Origin: CAZLFA01 sp964558665
Lineage (GTDB): Bacteria; Desulfobacterota; Syntrophia; Syntrophales; PHBD01
Reading direction: 5' to 3'
Assembly (NCBI GenBank): GCA_964558665.1
Contig: CAZLFA010000026.1
Coordinates: 1 to 46,922 of the forward strand
DNA length: 46,922 nucleotides
The translations under genes and the position numbers were made by a program. The notes under the pieces are model-generated. The model had not been told where the DNA came from and searched no databases. It saw only the letters and a list, made by a program, of their open reading frames with translations. This document shows, piece after piece, positions 7,718 to 16,029 of the stretch; the first letter of the stretch is position 1; every line of letters starts with the position of its first letter.

Positions 7718-8569
7718 ATGCAGCTTTTTGCAGCCGGCTGGCAGAATATTCCCGAGCATATAAGCCCCTATCTCTTTACAATCGGGTCTTTTCAGCTCCG
7801 ATACTACAGCCTGATGTATCTTGTCGCCTTCTTCCTGACTTACATACTGGCGATCTACAGAATAAAAACGGAAAACATCGAGTACAGTTCGGAAACGGTT
7901 CAGGATGCTCTTATATGGGGTATTCTGGGCCTCATTATCGGCGGAAGGCTCGGTTATGCTGTCTTCTACAACCCCATCTATTATTTCAGGCACCCTCTGG
8001 AAATTTTTCTTCCCTTTGAATTCAGCCAAGGCATAAGGTTTGTTGGCATCAGCGGCATGTCTTATCACGGCGGAGCCGTCGGCCTGTTAATCGCCATCTT
8101 TTTTTATTGCCGCAAACACAAAATCAATATCTGGCGTTTCATCGATCTTATATGTCCCGCCGTTCCGCTGGGATATACCTTCGGCAGGATCGGCAATTTC
8201 ATCAACGGTGAGCTCTACGGCCGCATAACAGATGTTCCCTGGGGTATGGTTTTTCCCCTGGATCCGACCCGCCAGGTGCGACACCCGTCACAGCTTTACG
8301 AAGCCTTTTTCGAAGGGATTGTTCTTTTTGCCGTTCTCTGGTTCATCAGGAGAAAAAGCCCCTTTGACGGTTTTCTTTTGTCGGTCTATCTCTTCGGCTA
8401 TGGCCTGGTTCGTTTCTTTATAGAGTTTTACCGGGAACCGGATCTGCACCTGGGGTTTATTATCGGGTCGTTGAGCATGGGACAGCTTCTCTGCATTTTG
8501 ATGATGGGAGCGGGGCTTACCGTTTTCATGATCCGCAGGGCATCCGCATTAAAGCAAGCCGGCAAATAA
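7718..8569 (+). CDS. lgt: Phosphatidylglycerol-prolipoprotein diacylglyceryl transferase
   Basis: This 283-aa inner-membrane protein with about seven hydrophobic segments attaches diacylglycerol to the lipobox cysteine of prolipoproteins. The Lgt signature GRIGNFINGELYGR is present. The catalytic-type motif YHGG follows GISGM, and HPSQLYEA is near the C-terminal half. The ATG at 7718 is the best-placed start (AAAGGAG lies 13 nt upstream; an in-frame CTG at 7712 is closer). It overlaps neither neighbour and follows trxB directly. Lipoprotein substrates in this window include the proteins at 10442 and 46126. Confidence 0.94.
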   Translation: MQLFAAGWQNIPEHISPYLFTIGSFQLRYYSLMYLVAFFLTYILAIYRIKTENIEYSSETVQDALIWGILGLIIGGRLGYAVFYNPIYYFRHPLEIFLPFEFSQGIRFVGISGMSYHGGAVGLLIAIFFYCRKHKINIWRFIDLICPAVPLGYTFGRIGNFINGELYGRITDVPWGMVFPLDPTRQVRHPSQLYEAFFEGIVLFAVLWFIRRKSPFDGFLLSVYLFGYGLVRFFIEFYREPDLHLGFIIGSLSMGQLLCILMMGAGLTVFMIRRASALKQAGK

Positions 8570-8604
8570 AAACGTCCCTCGTTGACATGGCAACAACAGC
8601 GTCA

Positions 8605-9306
8605 TCATTCAATGCTCATCAATGACTGCCACCTGTCCCACTCCGTCAGCACCGGCAGGTTCCGCTGCCTGAGGGCGGCGATAATCCCCGGTTCATTTAA
8701 ACGCAGATAAGGATTTATCCTGAGTTCTTCCTCCAGAGTGGAAAAAACATGCGCTTCATCATGCCTTAGCGCATATTTGCGTATATCTTCGTTGCCGGGT
8801 TCAAGATGTAAGGCATAGACCATGGATGCCTTTACATAATAATGGCCTGCAAAAATGATCGTGTCCGCAGGCAGACAAACAAGTTTCTTAATGGACAGAT
8901 AGAAACCCTTTAAATCACCGGAGAAGCAATTGCCGATTGTTCCGTTAAAGAGGGTATCCCCTGTAATCAGGGCATTTCCCGTATAGAAACAAAGGGAATC
9001 GTCCGTATGTCCGGGCGTGAGCATTACTCTTACCACCATGCCTTCCAGATCAATTATCTCTCCATCCGTCCGCTCCCGCGGGCTGAGCAATACAGCGCCT
9101 GTTCGATCAAGCAGTTTAGTGTTGCCGGCCGTATGATCGCTGTGATTATGAGTGTTGGCTACATAAACAAGCTTTAATTGATATTCCGCGAGGAAAGATA
9201 AAATCTGTTCCGCAGCGCCGCCGTCAATGGCCATGGCACAGCGTTGCCCATAAACCAGATAAGCGAAGTTGTCGACCGCATAGCGGAACTGTTTGATATT
9301 CAGCAC
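8605..9306 (-). CDS. Metallo-beta-lactamase-fold hydrolase (glyoxalase II-like)
   Basis: This 233-aa cytoplasmic protein has the metal-binding motif HNHSDH (HxHxDH) near residue 57, then TPGHTDDS, GDTLF and GHYY, giving the full set of di-metal ligands of the hydroxyacylglutathione-hydrolase-like branch. The substrate could be a thioester or another ester. The start is a GTG with AGG about 9 nt upstream, so the exact start is less certain. It is a single gene, convergent with lgt. The C-terminal extension (TLEEELRINPYLRLNEPGII) resembles the helical tail seen in glyoxalase II proteins. Confidence 0.85.
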   Translation of the reverse strand: MLNIKQFRYAVDNFAYLVYGQRCAMAIDGGAAEQILSFLAEYQLKLVYVANTHNHSDHTAGNTKLLDRTGAVLLSPRERTDGEIIDLEGMVVRVMLTPGHTDDSLCFYTGNALITGDTLFNGTIGNCFSGDLKGFYLSIKKLVCLPADTIIFAGHYYVKASMVYALHLEPGNEDIRKYALRHDEAHVFSTLEEELRINPYLRLNEPGIIAALRQRNLPVLTEWDRWQSLMSIE

Positions 9307-9607
9307 GTTTTATACCTGTTCCATAAAATTATATGCTCTTATATAAGGCGCAGCAGAACAATGCAATTGCGTTGCGAAAAGACATACTTTTATTATTCAC
9401 TGCTGTGTTGCTTCATTGCAAACATGACAAAATTTGGAAAATAGTGTTGATATTCCGCCTTGAATCGATTACAAATAACAAATATTTTTCAAACTGGGTA
9501 TCCAAATACCGCCAGCAGAGGACATGGAATACCCGGAACCGGCGGGTAATAAATAACTCTGCTTCAGACGAAACCGTGATCAGGCGTTTGAATTAAGACG
9601 AGGGGCT
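9307..9607. other. Intergenic region with a candidate promoter for the DUF350 operon
   Basis: This AT-rich divergent spacer holds TTGATA (9447-9452) and TACAAA (9470-9475) separated by 17 bp on the plus strand, a reasonable promoter for the operon at 9608. The short inverted repeat GGGTAT / ATACCC lies downstream of it. No gene or RNA was recognised. Confidence 0.4.
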
Positions 9608-10432
9608 ATGGAAAGATATGTCATGATTATCATCTATATGCTGATTATCCTGCTTTTTCTGTACCTTTCGAAAAAGATCGCTGACCGGATAACGAGTTTC
9701 GATGACGATGACGCCATCGAACGGGATAAAAACCTGGCGGTCGCCATAAGGAGGTTTGGACTTTATATAGGAATCTGTGCAGCCATGGCCGGTGTCATGG
9801 GCTCCGGCGTCCGCAGGGTTGACTATTATTATCTCATCCTGGATGGAGTGATCACCCTCGTGCTCTTTTTCGGCGCCCATTATATAAATGATTACCTTGT
9901 TGTACCCGACGTTAAAAACAACGATCTTATTGTTAATGGCAACCTGCCCGTAGGATTTGCAGAGGCAGGGAGCTTCATAGCCACAGGAATACTGCTGAAC
10001 GGAGCATTCACTGGAGACGCCGGCGGGGTATTTACGGCTGTTGTTTTTTTTCTCCTCGGTCAAATGACCCTTGTAGCCGCGGTAAAAATTCATCAGAAAG
10101 TGTATTGCTTCAACATCACCGATTGCGTAAAGGCCAACAATATGAGTGCCGGTATTGCCGTTGCGGGTCTGCTCATTGCTTACAGTCTGATCTTGAGAAC
10201 CAGCATCACGGGTGATTTTGTAGGATGGACAGAGAGCCTGACTTTCTTTGCGATGAGCGCAATCACCGGTATGATCTGCATGCTGATCTTTGAAAAAATT
10301 GCCGATCTCGTTTTTCTTCCCAAGACCACAATACGGGAACAGATAGAACAGGACAATACAGCGGCCACCCTCTTGATTCAGGGCATTGTGATTGCCCTTG
10401 CGCTGGTCATCAGCCGCATGATTTCTCTTTAG
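9608..10432 (+). CDS. DUF350 (YjfL-like) membrane protein
   Basis: This 274-aa polytopic protein has about eight hydrophobic segments arranged as two repeats of four, matching the tandem DUF350 layout of E. coli YjfL. Each repeat contains a Gly-rich FxxA(G)x(T)G-type segment (FAEAGSFIATGILLNGAF and SAGIAVAGLLIAYSLIL). The molecular role of DUF350 is not known. The gene lies 9 nt from a lipoprotein gene and just ahead of a glutathionylspermidine-synthase-like gene, the same neighbours as in the yjfLMC cluster. An acidic loop (FDDDDAIERD) follows the first membrane segment. A GAGGGG sits only 2 nt before the ATG, so a slightly later start (9623) is possible. Confidence 0.8.
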   Translation: MERYVMIIIYMLIILLFLYLSKKIADRITSFDDDDAIERDKNLAVAIRRFGLYIGICAAMAGVMGSGVRRVDYYYLILDGVITLVLFFGAHYINDYLVVPDVKNNDLIVNGNLPVGFAEAGSFIATGILLNGAFTGDAGGVFTAVVFFLLGQMTLVAAVKIHQKVYCFNITDCVKANNMSAGIAVAGLLIAYSLILRTSITGDFVGWTESLTFFAMSAITGMICMLIFEKIADLVFLPKTTIREQIEQDNTAATLLIQGIVIALALVISRMISL

Positions 10433-10441
10433 AGGGGAATT

Positions 10442-11089
10442 ATGGATAAAAAATACAAACACAGCAGAATCGTTATCGGCGGTATTTTCTTTCTTGCCAA
10501 TTCACTACTGACAGGCTGTGACAGCTCCGATGATGCGACCCGCGGCGCCTCACGTCAATTTGATGAACCCAAGGAAGAAAACGTCATGGATCTGAAGAAA
10601 GTCGGGGTCATGACGGAATTGCAGGAAACAGGGCCGAACGAATATAAAATAGCCAGGGAATACCCCAGCAGCACGACCGGCGTCGTAGTCAAGCGCAAAG
10701 ACGGCTCGCAGGAGATAATCCCTGAGGAAACCGTTCAATCCATGATGGATACACCTGCAACAGGTACCGGGGGCGACCCCTACCGGCGAGCAATCGGCAC
10801 AGCTCTTTCCGCCGGTCTGTTAGGCTACATGATGGGTAAAACCACCTCCCTTAATCCAGGTTATTACGCCAACAATCAATTGTATAATCAAAGTCTCACC
10901 AACAAAACGCTCATAGATGAGAGAAAACGGGAGGATCAGCGCGGTCCGACTTTCCGTTCTTACTGGTTCGGAAGCGGCCGGTATTACTCAGGATCAAGAT
11001 CGGGCGCTGTCGGAGTCGGCAAGGCCACGGCAGGCAAAAGCGGCTTCTTTTCAAGTCTGTCAAGCAGCTTCCGGGGGTTCATGGGATGA
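10442..11089 (+). CDS. YjfM-like lipoprotein (DUF1190-type)
   Basis: This 215-aa lipoprotein has an N-terminal signal peptide ending in the lipobox LLTGC (Cys at about residue 26), so Lgt and LspA should process it. The mature part is hydrophilic with a segment EYPSSTTGVVVKRKDGSQEI, followed by a Ser/Gly/Tyr/Arg-rich tail (FRSYWFGSGRYYSGS and SGFFSSLSSSFRGFMG). Such tails occur in lipoproteins next to DUF350 genes. AGGGGA lies 5-8 nt before ATG. It is in an operon with the DUF350 gene and the ATP-grasp gene at 11128. Envelope location is inferred from the lipobox. Confidence 0.75.
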   Translation: MDKKYKHSRIVIGGIFFLANSLLTGCDSSDDATRGASRQFDEPKEENVMDLKKVGVMTELQETGPNEYKIAREYPSSTTGVVVKRKDGSQEIIPEETVQSMMDTPATGTGGDPYRRAIGTALSAGLLGYMMGKTTSLNPGYYANNQLYNQSLTNKTLIDERKREDQRGPTFRSYWFGSGRYYSGSRSGAVGVGKATAGKSGFFSSLSSSFRGFMG

Positions 11090-11127
11090 CGGATGCGGAA
11101 GCGGTCTGTCTGCATGGATGACCTGGA

Positions 11128-12318
11128 ATGAAGACCATCTCTGTTGACCCCATACCCGGCAATATCTTCGAGAAACTCGGCTTTTACTGGTACAAAACCC
11201 CTGAACAGCCTCATTACGTCGCGGACGAGCTTGTAGTTATCACCGAAGAAGAAGGCAACAGCTATTACCGTGCCGCTGAAGAACTTTACGATATGTATAT
11301 TCAGGCTGGCCAGTATGTAATAGACAACAATCTGTTTGCCCCGCTCGATATTCCCGCCAACCTCGAAAAGATAATCAGATACACTTGGGAAGACGACCGC
11401 CACTTCCATCTGATCGGGCGCTTTGATTTTGCCGGAGGCCTGGACGGAACCCCCATCAAACTAATTGAATTTAATGCCGATACACCTTCCATGATATTCG
11501 AAGTTGCGCTGATTCAATGGATGATACTAAAGCACAATAACCTGAAAGAAGAACAGCAGTTCAACCGGCTCTATGAAACACTCAAGGAATCTTTCGAACG
11601 AATTAAGGCACTTCATCCCCTGTTCGATACATCGGAAGAAAAAATCCCCCATGCTCTCTTTTCCTGCCTGGACGCCGGTCTGGAGGATGAAAACACCACG
11701 CGTCTTTTCGAGGAAATAGCCTATGAATCGGGTTACATTACAGGTTTCGAATACGCAGAAGCTGTTTGCTTTGACAAGGGAAATCCTATGAAAAAGGGAG
11801 GAATATTCAATAGCGACGGCGAGCACTTTGATTTCTGGTTTAAACTGGTTCCTTATGAATACATAGGAAACGAAGAACCGGAACTTGCCGAAATATTAAC
11901 AGATATCATTTTACGAGATGTCGCTGTGCTGATAAATCCGCCTTATAGCCTGCTTTTTCAATCCAAGGGCATTATGAAAATCCTCTGGGACCTTTATCCC
12001 GGTCACCCTCTTCTGCTTGAAACCTCATGGCAGCCGATACAGGAAAGGCGCTGCGTGGAGAAGAAAACCTTCAGCAGAGAAGGCAACAACATAATATTGC
12101 GTGATGAAAAAGGAAACACCATTGAAGAAAGGCCGGGCCCTTATGAGTCATACCGCTCAATATTTCAGGAGTATGCGGAACTGAAAAAAGACGGTGATAA
12201 CCGGCTCTATCAGGCCGGCGTCTTTTTTTCGTATGAACCGTGCGGCATCGGCTTTCGCAGAGACAAGGGGATCATACACAATAATTCCCAGTTTGTCGGT
12301 CATTTGGTGGAAGATTAA
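11128..12318 (+). CDS. Glutathionylspermidine synthase-like ATP-grasp ligase (YjfC-like)
   Basis: This 396-aa protein, similar in length to E. coli YjfC/YgiC, has the preATP-grasp and ATP-grasp folds of the synthetase half of GSP synthase. Typical segments are LIEFNADTPSMIFE (substrate pocket), NPPYSLLFQSKGIMKILWDL (ATP-grasp) and the C-terminal PCGIGFRRD...FVGH. It should form an amide bond with an amine or peptide at the cost of ATP, but no amidase half exists and the true product is unknown. Its stop overlaps the next start (TAATG). It belongs to the yjfL-M-C-type module with the two upstream genes, suggesting modification of an envelope component. Confidence 0.85.
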   Translation: MKTISVDPIPGNIFEKLGFYWYKTPEQPHYVADELVVITEEEGNSYYRAAEELYDMYIQAGQYVIDNNLFAPLDIPANLEKIIRYTWEDDRHFHLIGRFDFAGGLDGTPIKLIEFNADTPSMIFEVALIQWMILKHNNLKEEQQFNRLYETLKESFERIKALHPLFDTSEEKIPHALFSCLDAGLEDENTTRLFEEIAYESGYITGFEYAEAVCFDKGNPMKKGGIFNSDGEHFDFWFKLVPYEYIGNEEPELAEILTDIILRDVAVLINPPYSLLFQSKGIMKILWDLYPGHPLLLETSWQPIQERRCVEKKTFSREGNNIILRDEKGNTIEERPGPYESYRSIFQEYAELKKDGDNRLYQAGVFFSYEPCGIGFRRDKGIIHNNSQFVGHLVED

Positions 12319-13103
12319 TGAAGATGGAAACGCCAACAAGAATGCAGTTGAAAAAATGGGAGATGCTCCTGCTCGGCAAGAACCGCCATCGTGAAAACCT
12401 TTTTCTGGCCGAGGGGGCAAAGATTGTCTATGAACTCCTCAAAAGCAGCTGGCCGATTGACTGCCTGCTGGTGATGGAAGAAAAAGCGGACCAGTGGCGG
12501 CCCTTATTTTCGGGAAGAAGCCGCCAACGGCCTGTTTATTCACTGACAGCCAGACAATGGCATAGACTCAGCCAGGACAAGTCACCGGAAGGTATTATGG
12601 CCGTTGCACCTTCACGGCCTGCGGAAAATATTACGGAGATTTTATCCGGTTATACCGGTCACATTCTGCTTCTGGACCGCATCAACAATCCAAACAACCT
12701 GGGCGCCCTGCTGCGGACGGCACTGTGGTTCGGATTTCGCCTGGTGATGATCAGCAAAGGTTCGGTTGACTATACGAACCCCAAGGTAGTACGGGCATCA
12801 ATGGGCGGCCTTTTTCATCTGACAATCATTACCGACATGGACTTTTCAATTACACTGCCGGAACTGAGGAAAGAGTTTCTGATCGTGGGAACCTCGGCCC
12901 GGAAGGGAATAAATCCTCATTCCTGCACGCGCCAAGTGGCTATTTTACTCGGGAGCGAAACGCATGGACTGCCGAAAAGGATTCTCGAAAGTGTCGATGA
13001 GCAATGGCACATACCGGGCAGTGGCGCCATGGAATCGCTCAGCCTTCCGCAGGCGGCGGCAATCATGATGTACGAATGCGCAAAAAGCAACAAGGAGGCC
13101 TGA
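12318..13103 (+). CDS. TrmH/SpoU-family RNA 2'-O-methyltransferase
   Basis: This 261-aa SPOUT enzyme transfers methyl from SAM to an RNA ribose 2'-OH. The N-terminal substrate-binding domain (FLAEGAKIVYELLKSS) precedes the trefoil-knot domain. Motif 1 is NNPNNLGALLRTA, motif 2 is ILLGSETHGL and motif 3 is IPGSGAMESLSLPQAAAIMMYE. Motif 3 usually reads ESLNVSVAAAI; here SLPQ replaces the NVSV part. The start overlaps the upstream stop as TAATG, indicating translational coupling. cutA follows after 4 nt. Target could be 23S rRNA or tRNA; this cannot be decided from sequence. Confidence 0.88.
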   Translation: MKMETPTRMQLKKWEMLLLGKNRHRENLFLAEGAKIVYELLKSSWPIDCLLVMEEKADQWRPLFSGRSRQRPVYSLTARQWHRLSQDKSPEGIMAVAPSRPAENITEILSGYTGHILLLDRINNPNNLGALLRTALWFGFRLVMISKGSVDYTNPKVVRASMGGLFHLTIITDMDFSITLPELRKEFLIVGTSARKGINPHSCTRQVAILLGSETHGLPKRILESVDEQWHIPGSGAMESLSLPQAAAIMMYECAKSNKEA

Positions 13104-13107
13104 ATCA

Positions 13108-13428
13108 ATGGAACAGTTCATCCAGATATCAACCACTGTGGACAAGCAGGATATCGCAGAAAAGATAGCGCATGCCCTGGTTGAAAAAAGGCTCGCCGGC
13201 TGTGTTCAGGTATCCGGACCAATTGTCAGCATCTACAGGTGGAAAGGCCGGATGGAGAGGACACCGGAGTGGCTCTGCACAGCCAAGACGCGCCAGAACC
13301 TTTATACGGAAGTCGAAAAGGCCATAAAGGCCGTCCATCCGTATGACGCACCGGAAATCATCGCCACACCGATACTCGCCGGGAGCGAAGAGTACTTATC
13401 CTGGCTTGAGGGAGAGCTGCTTCCCTGA
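13108..13428 (+). CDS. cutA: CutA1 divalent-ion tolerance protein
   Basis: This 106-aa protein has the ferredoxin-like CutA trimer fold, seen as ALVEKRLAGCVQV, IYRWKGRMERTPEWLCTAKT and the C-terminal HPYDAPEIIATPI...YLSWLEGEL. The family was linked to copper and other divalent ion tolerance and to signalling by a PII-like trimer; its exact job is unsettled. AAGGAGG lies 9 nt before ATG, partly inside the preceding gene, so translation is coupled. It ends the operon that starts at 9608. Confidence 0.93.
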   Translation: MEQFIQISTTVDKQDIAEKIAHALVEKRLAGCVQVSGPIVSIYRWKGRMERTPEWLCTAKTRQNLYTEVEKAIKAVHPYDAPEIIATPILAGSEEYLSWLEGELLP

Positions 13429-13458
13429 TGAGAATCATTTTTATTGCGTAATATGGGA

Positions 13459-13686
13459 TTATTCCTGGCGGAAGGCAGCGTTGGGATTGATCATGGGATC
13501 AACAGCGCATACGGAACAGAAATAGACCGGCACAACTGTGCCGCATCCCTTGGCAAGAATCTCGAATACGGCGCATTCCTCGCAAAGCAAAACACCGCAG
13601 TCTTCACATGAGGTAAAGACTTTCGGCTTGCCGCAATATTTGCACACATCAGGCGTCTGTTGCATTAGATTTCCCTGCGTCGGCAT
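13459..13686 (-). CDS. Cys-rich zinc-ribbon-like small protein
   Basis: This 75-aa protein has nine cysteines arranged as CKYC, CEDC, CEEC, a single Cys (GCG) and CSVC. The four CxxC knuckles could bind two zinc ions. No known family was recognised. The ATG overlaps the stop of the ThyX-like gene (TAATG). A second in-frame ATG at 13665 has AGGGA 8 nt upstream and may be the real start, giving 68 aa. It is likely the last gene of the operon from 17256. Confidence 0.6.
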   Translation of the reverse strand: MPTQGNLMQQTPDVCKYCGKPKVFTSCEDCGVLLCEECAVFEILAKGCGTVVPVYFCSVCAVDPMINPNAAFRQE

Positions 13687-15143
13687 TAATTCCCGTATAA
13701 ACGCTTATGCAGGGCGGAAAAGCCGTCCTTGCCCGCAGCAATCATCAGCGTCAGAGGCATCTCCCTGCGTCCTATATCCACCATCTGCTGCGCAATCTGA
13801 CGGATGTCCCACTGGGCATGTGCATCGGCACGGAGACGGCTGATATGGTAAAGCTCCCGGGCATTGATCTTCATGATCAATCTTCTGCGGTGCGAATTGG
13901 TAAGAATATAGGGAGCTGCAAGAGGCGCTGTTTTCTTGATCTCATTATATGTATCTTCCGTGCGTGCCACCACATCCATGAAATGCTTTTCAATCCCCGT
14001 CTCGCTGACGGCAGCAGGAACGGTCACACCAAGGGCAGGATCGTAATCCTGGCAGATAATTGTTGCCATGCGATGCCGCTTTAACTGTGCAAAGCAGCTT
14101 GCACTGATGACCAGTTCAAAATGCAAGTCAATATTCTCGAACTCTCGCAGAACGGCATCATAGGATTTCATGTGGCGAAAGGTAGCTTTGATCAGGGCTT
14201 TCTTTTCTTCTTTCGTCATTCTCAGTGCCTCTTTCAAACAATCCTTAAAGGAAACTTTTGACGAAGAAAATATAAGATGCGCCGCCAATCTCGCATCAGC
14301 TTCAGGTGTGGCAAAGATTAAATTTGTATATCGCTTCACCCCTTTGCCTTTTCCCGGCTTTATCTGATCCGCTGTCTGATCCCTCAACGCATCTCTTGTA
14401 AGCCGGTCGTAATCGGTTGCCTCAGTGTATCTGATAAGCGATGGAGCAACTTCTCTGACTTTGTCATAAAGCGCCCGGCTGATATCTACCCCCTCCTTCA
14501 GCGGCTGGGCAGTCAGCCTGCGGAGCATCAATTCCAGATTTCTGGCGTTGATTGTCATACCCAACTGGGTTTCCGTTGCAAGCGAAATAATATAGCGTGC
14601 GTCCTCTTTAGCCCATCCTTCAAGCATGGAGCGGTTTTTAGGCTCAGAAGCGAGTTCGCTGTTTTTTTCGAAGACATACGGCCTGAGCTTCTCATAAAGA
14701 ACATGGTAAAGCCGGTTCTGCTCCTTTACGGTCGCGATAAAAAGTTTTTCCAGGCCTGTCCCTGCTATCTCCTCCGGCACAATAAAATCATCCTTCATCA
14801 GTACATAGCGCTGAGACTTTTCCGTATAAGAAGCAAGCCGGAACTTTTCAATCTCCTCGACAATAAGGCGCGAGACTCCTATGACATCTATATTGAACAC
14901 GGCATGTTCCGCTATTGAACTGTGCCCCATTTCAAAAACTATGTTCCTGTTTGACTGCCGTGCCTTCTCCACCTCTGTTCTGGCGATCAATCTTAACTCA
15001 TCAACCGGCTTGGGACTTCTGCTGATACGCGCATAGGCGGCGGCAACGGTTTCCGGCGTCAGGTCCTGCATATCGGGATGCTGTTCCTGTATCCCGCGAA
15101 TCACACCGCAATCGATGTTGTAACCGGCGAGGATCACTTTCAT
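13686..15143 (-). CDS. Double-domain ThyX-like (FAD-dependent thymidylate synthase family) protein
   Basis: This 485-aa protein contains two Thy1/ThyX-type domains in tandem. The first has MGHSSIAEHAVFNI, the SYTEKSQRYV strand and a TINARNLELML helix. The second has CFAQLKRHRMATIICQDYD, then ARELYHISRLRADAHAQWDIR. The ThyX signature RHRxxSxNExSxR is split: the first copy has KFRLASYTEKSQRY (RHR lost) and the second keeps RHRMAT but lacks the SxNExSxR half. Single ThyX proteins are about 220-260 aa. Whether it makes dTMP or has another flavin role is unknown. The ATG at 15143 is preferred over an upstream TTG inside murI. Confidence 0.8.
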   Translation of the reverse strand: MKVILAGYNIDCGVIRGIQEQHPDMQDLTPETVAAAYARISRSPKPVDELRLIARTEVEKARQSNRNIVFEMGHSSIAEHAVFNIDVIGVSRLIVEEIEKFRLASYTEKSQRYVLMKDDFIVPEEIAGTGLEKLFIATVKEQNRLYHVLYEKLRPYVFEKNSELASEPKNRSMLEGWAKEDARYIISLATETQLGMTINARNLELMLRRLTAQPLKEGVDISRALYDKVREVAPSLIRYTEATDYDRLTRDALRDQTADQIKPGKGKGVKRYTNLIFATPEADARLAAHLIFSSSKVSFKDCLKEALRMTKEEKKALIKATFRHMKSYDAVLREFENIDLHFELVISASCFAQLKRHRMATIICQDYDPALGVTVPAAVSETGIEKHFMDVVARTEDTYNEIKKTAPLAAPYILTNSHRRRLIMKINARELYHISRLRADAHAQWDIRQIAQQMVDIGRREMPLTLMIAAGKDGFSALHKRLYGN

Positions 15144-15171
15144 AGGCTCAATACCATCCTTTTCTTTCTGA

Positions 15172-15984
15172 TTACAGCTTTGCAATTTCTATGTTGGAAA
15201 GGGTTCTGCCGAGAAAATTCTCCCCTATTGATTGAAAACGGAAGGGGACATCCGTCACATGAAACGAATATTTAGGATTGACTCTCAAGGGGTTCTCTAT
15301 GCGCTTCTCGTTCAGCAAATCGGCAGCCATATCAGCCATCGCCTCCGCAGAATCAATGAGCATTATGTCGGGTCCCGTTATCTCCCGAATCAGGGGCTTA
15401 AGCAGCGGGTAATGCGTACAACCCAGGACAAGGGTGTCGATATGCTCAACGAGTATGGGTTTCAGGTACTCCTGCGCCGTCATTCTGGTAACCGGATGAT
15501 CGAGCCAGCCCTCCTCAACCAACGGTACAAGAAGAGAACAGGCCTGAGAAAACACATGGCTTCCTGCATCATGTTTGAATATGGCCCTGGTGTAGGCGTT
15601 ACTATTGATGGTAGCCGGTGTTCCGATTACGCCTATGCGTCTGCTGCGGGTTCTGGCAGAGGCCATGCGGGCTCCGGCGTCAATAACATCAAGAACGGGC
15701 ACAGGCGATATCCTGTTTATCGCTTCTTTTGCCACTGCCGCCATAGTGTTGCAGGCCACGATCAGGAGCTTAACCTCTCTTTGAAGCAGGTATTGAACTA
15801 TTTCCTGAGCGTACTGAACAATTGTTTCTACCGATTTTACGCCGTAGGGGACTCGCGCCGTGTCGCCGAAATAGACGATATTCTCAAAAGGCAGCCTCTC
15901 CATCAATGCACGAAAAACTGTTAGACCGCCGACTCCGGAGTCAAAAACGCCTATAGGATTCTGGTTCTGGCTGTCAGGTGACAT
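15172..15984 (-). CDS. murI: Glutamate racemase
   Basis: This 270-aa enzyme converts L- to D-glutamate for peptidoglycan. The N-terminal Asp motif is FDSGVGGLT, and the catalytic cysteines are in ACNT (near residue 77) and GCTHYPLL (near residue 186). YFGDTARVPYG is typical. It lies between the RNA methyltransferase and the ThyX-like gene on the minus strand, with 28 nt to the latter, so they are likely co-transcribed. Length is normal. Confidence 0.94.
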   Translation of the reverse strand: MSPDSQNQNPIGVFDSGVGGLTVFRALMERLPFENIVYFGDTARVPYGVKSVETIVQYAQEIVQYLLQREVKLLIVACNTMAAVAKEAINRISPVPVLDVIDAGARMASARTRSRRIGVIGTPATINSNAYTRAIFKHDAGSHVFSQACSLLVPLVEEGWLDHPVTRMTAQEYLKPILVEHIDTLVLGCTHYPLLKPLIREITGPDIMLIDSAEAMADMAADLLNEKRIENPLRVNPKYSFHVTDVPFRFQSIGENFLGRTLSNIEIAKL

Positions 15985-16029
15985 CTGATACCTCCATTCC
16001 CTTATCCGTTTTGTTTCAGAAAACGTTCT

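Noticed and set aside
9593..10462. Minus-strand open frame (289 codons) over the DUF350 gene
   Set aside because: His/Gln/Asn-rich antisense product; the plus-strand protein has clear membrane segments and operon context.
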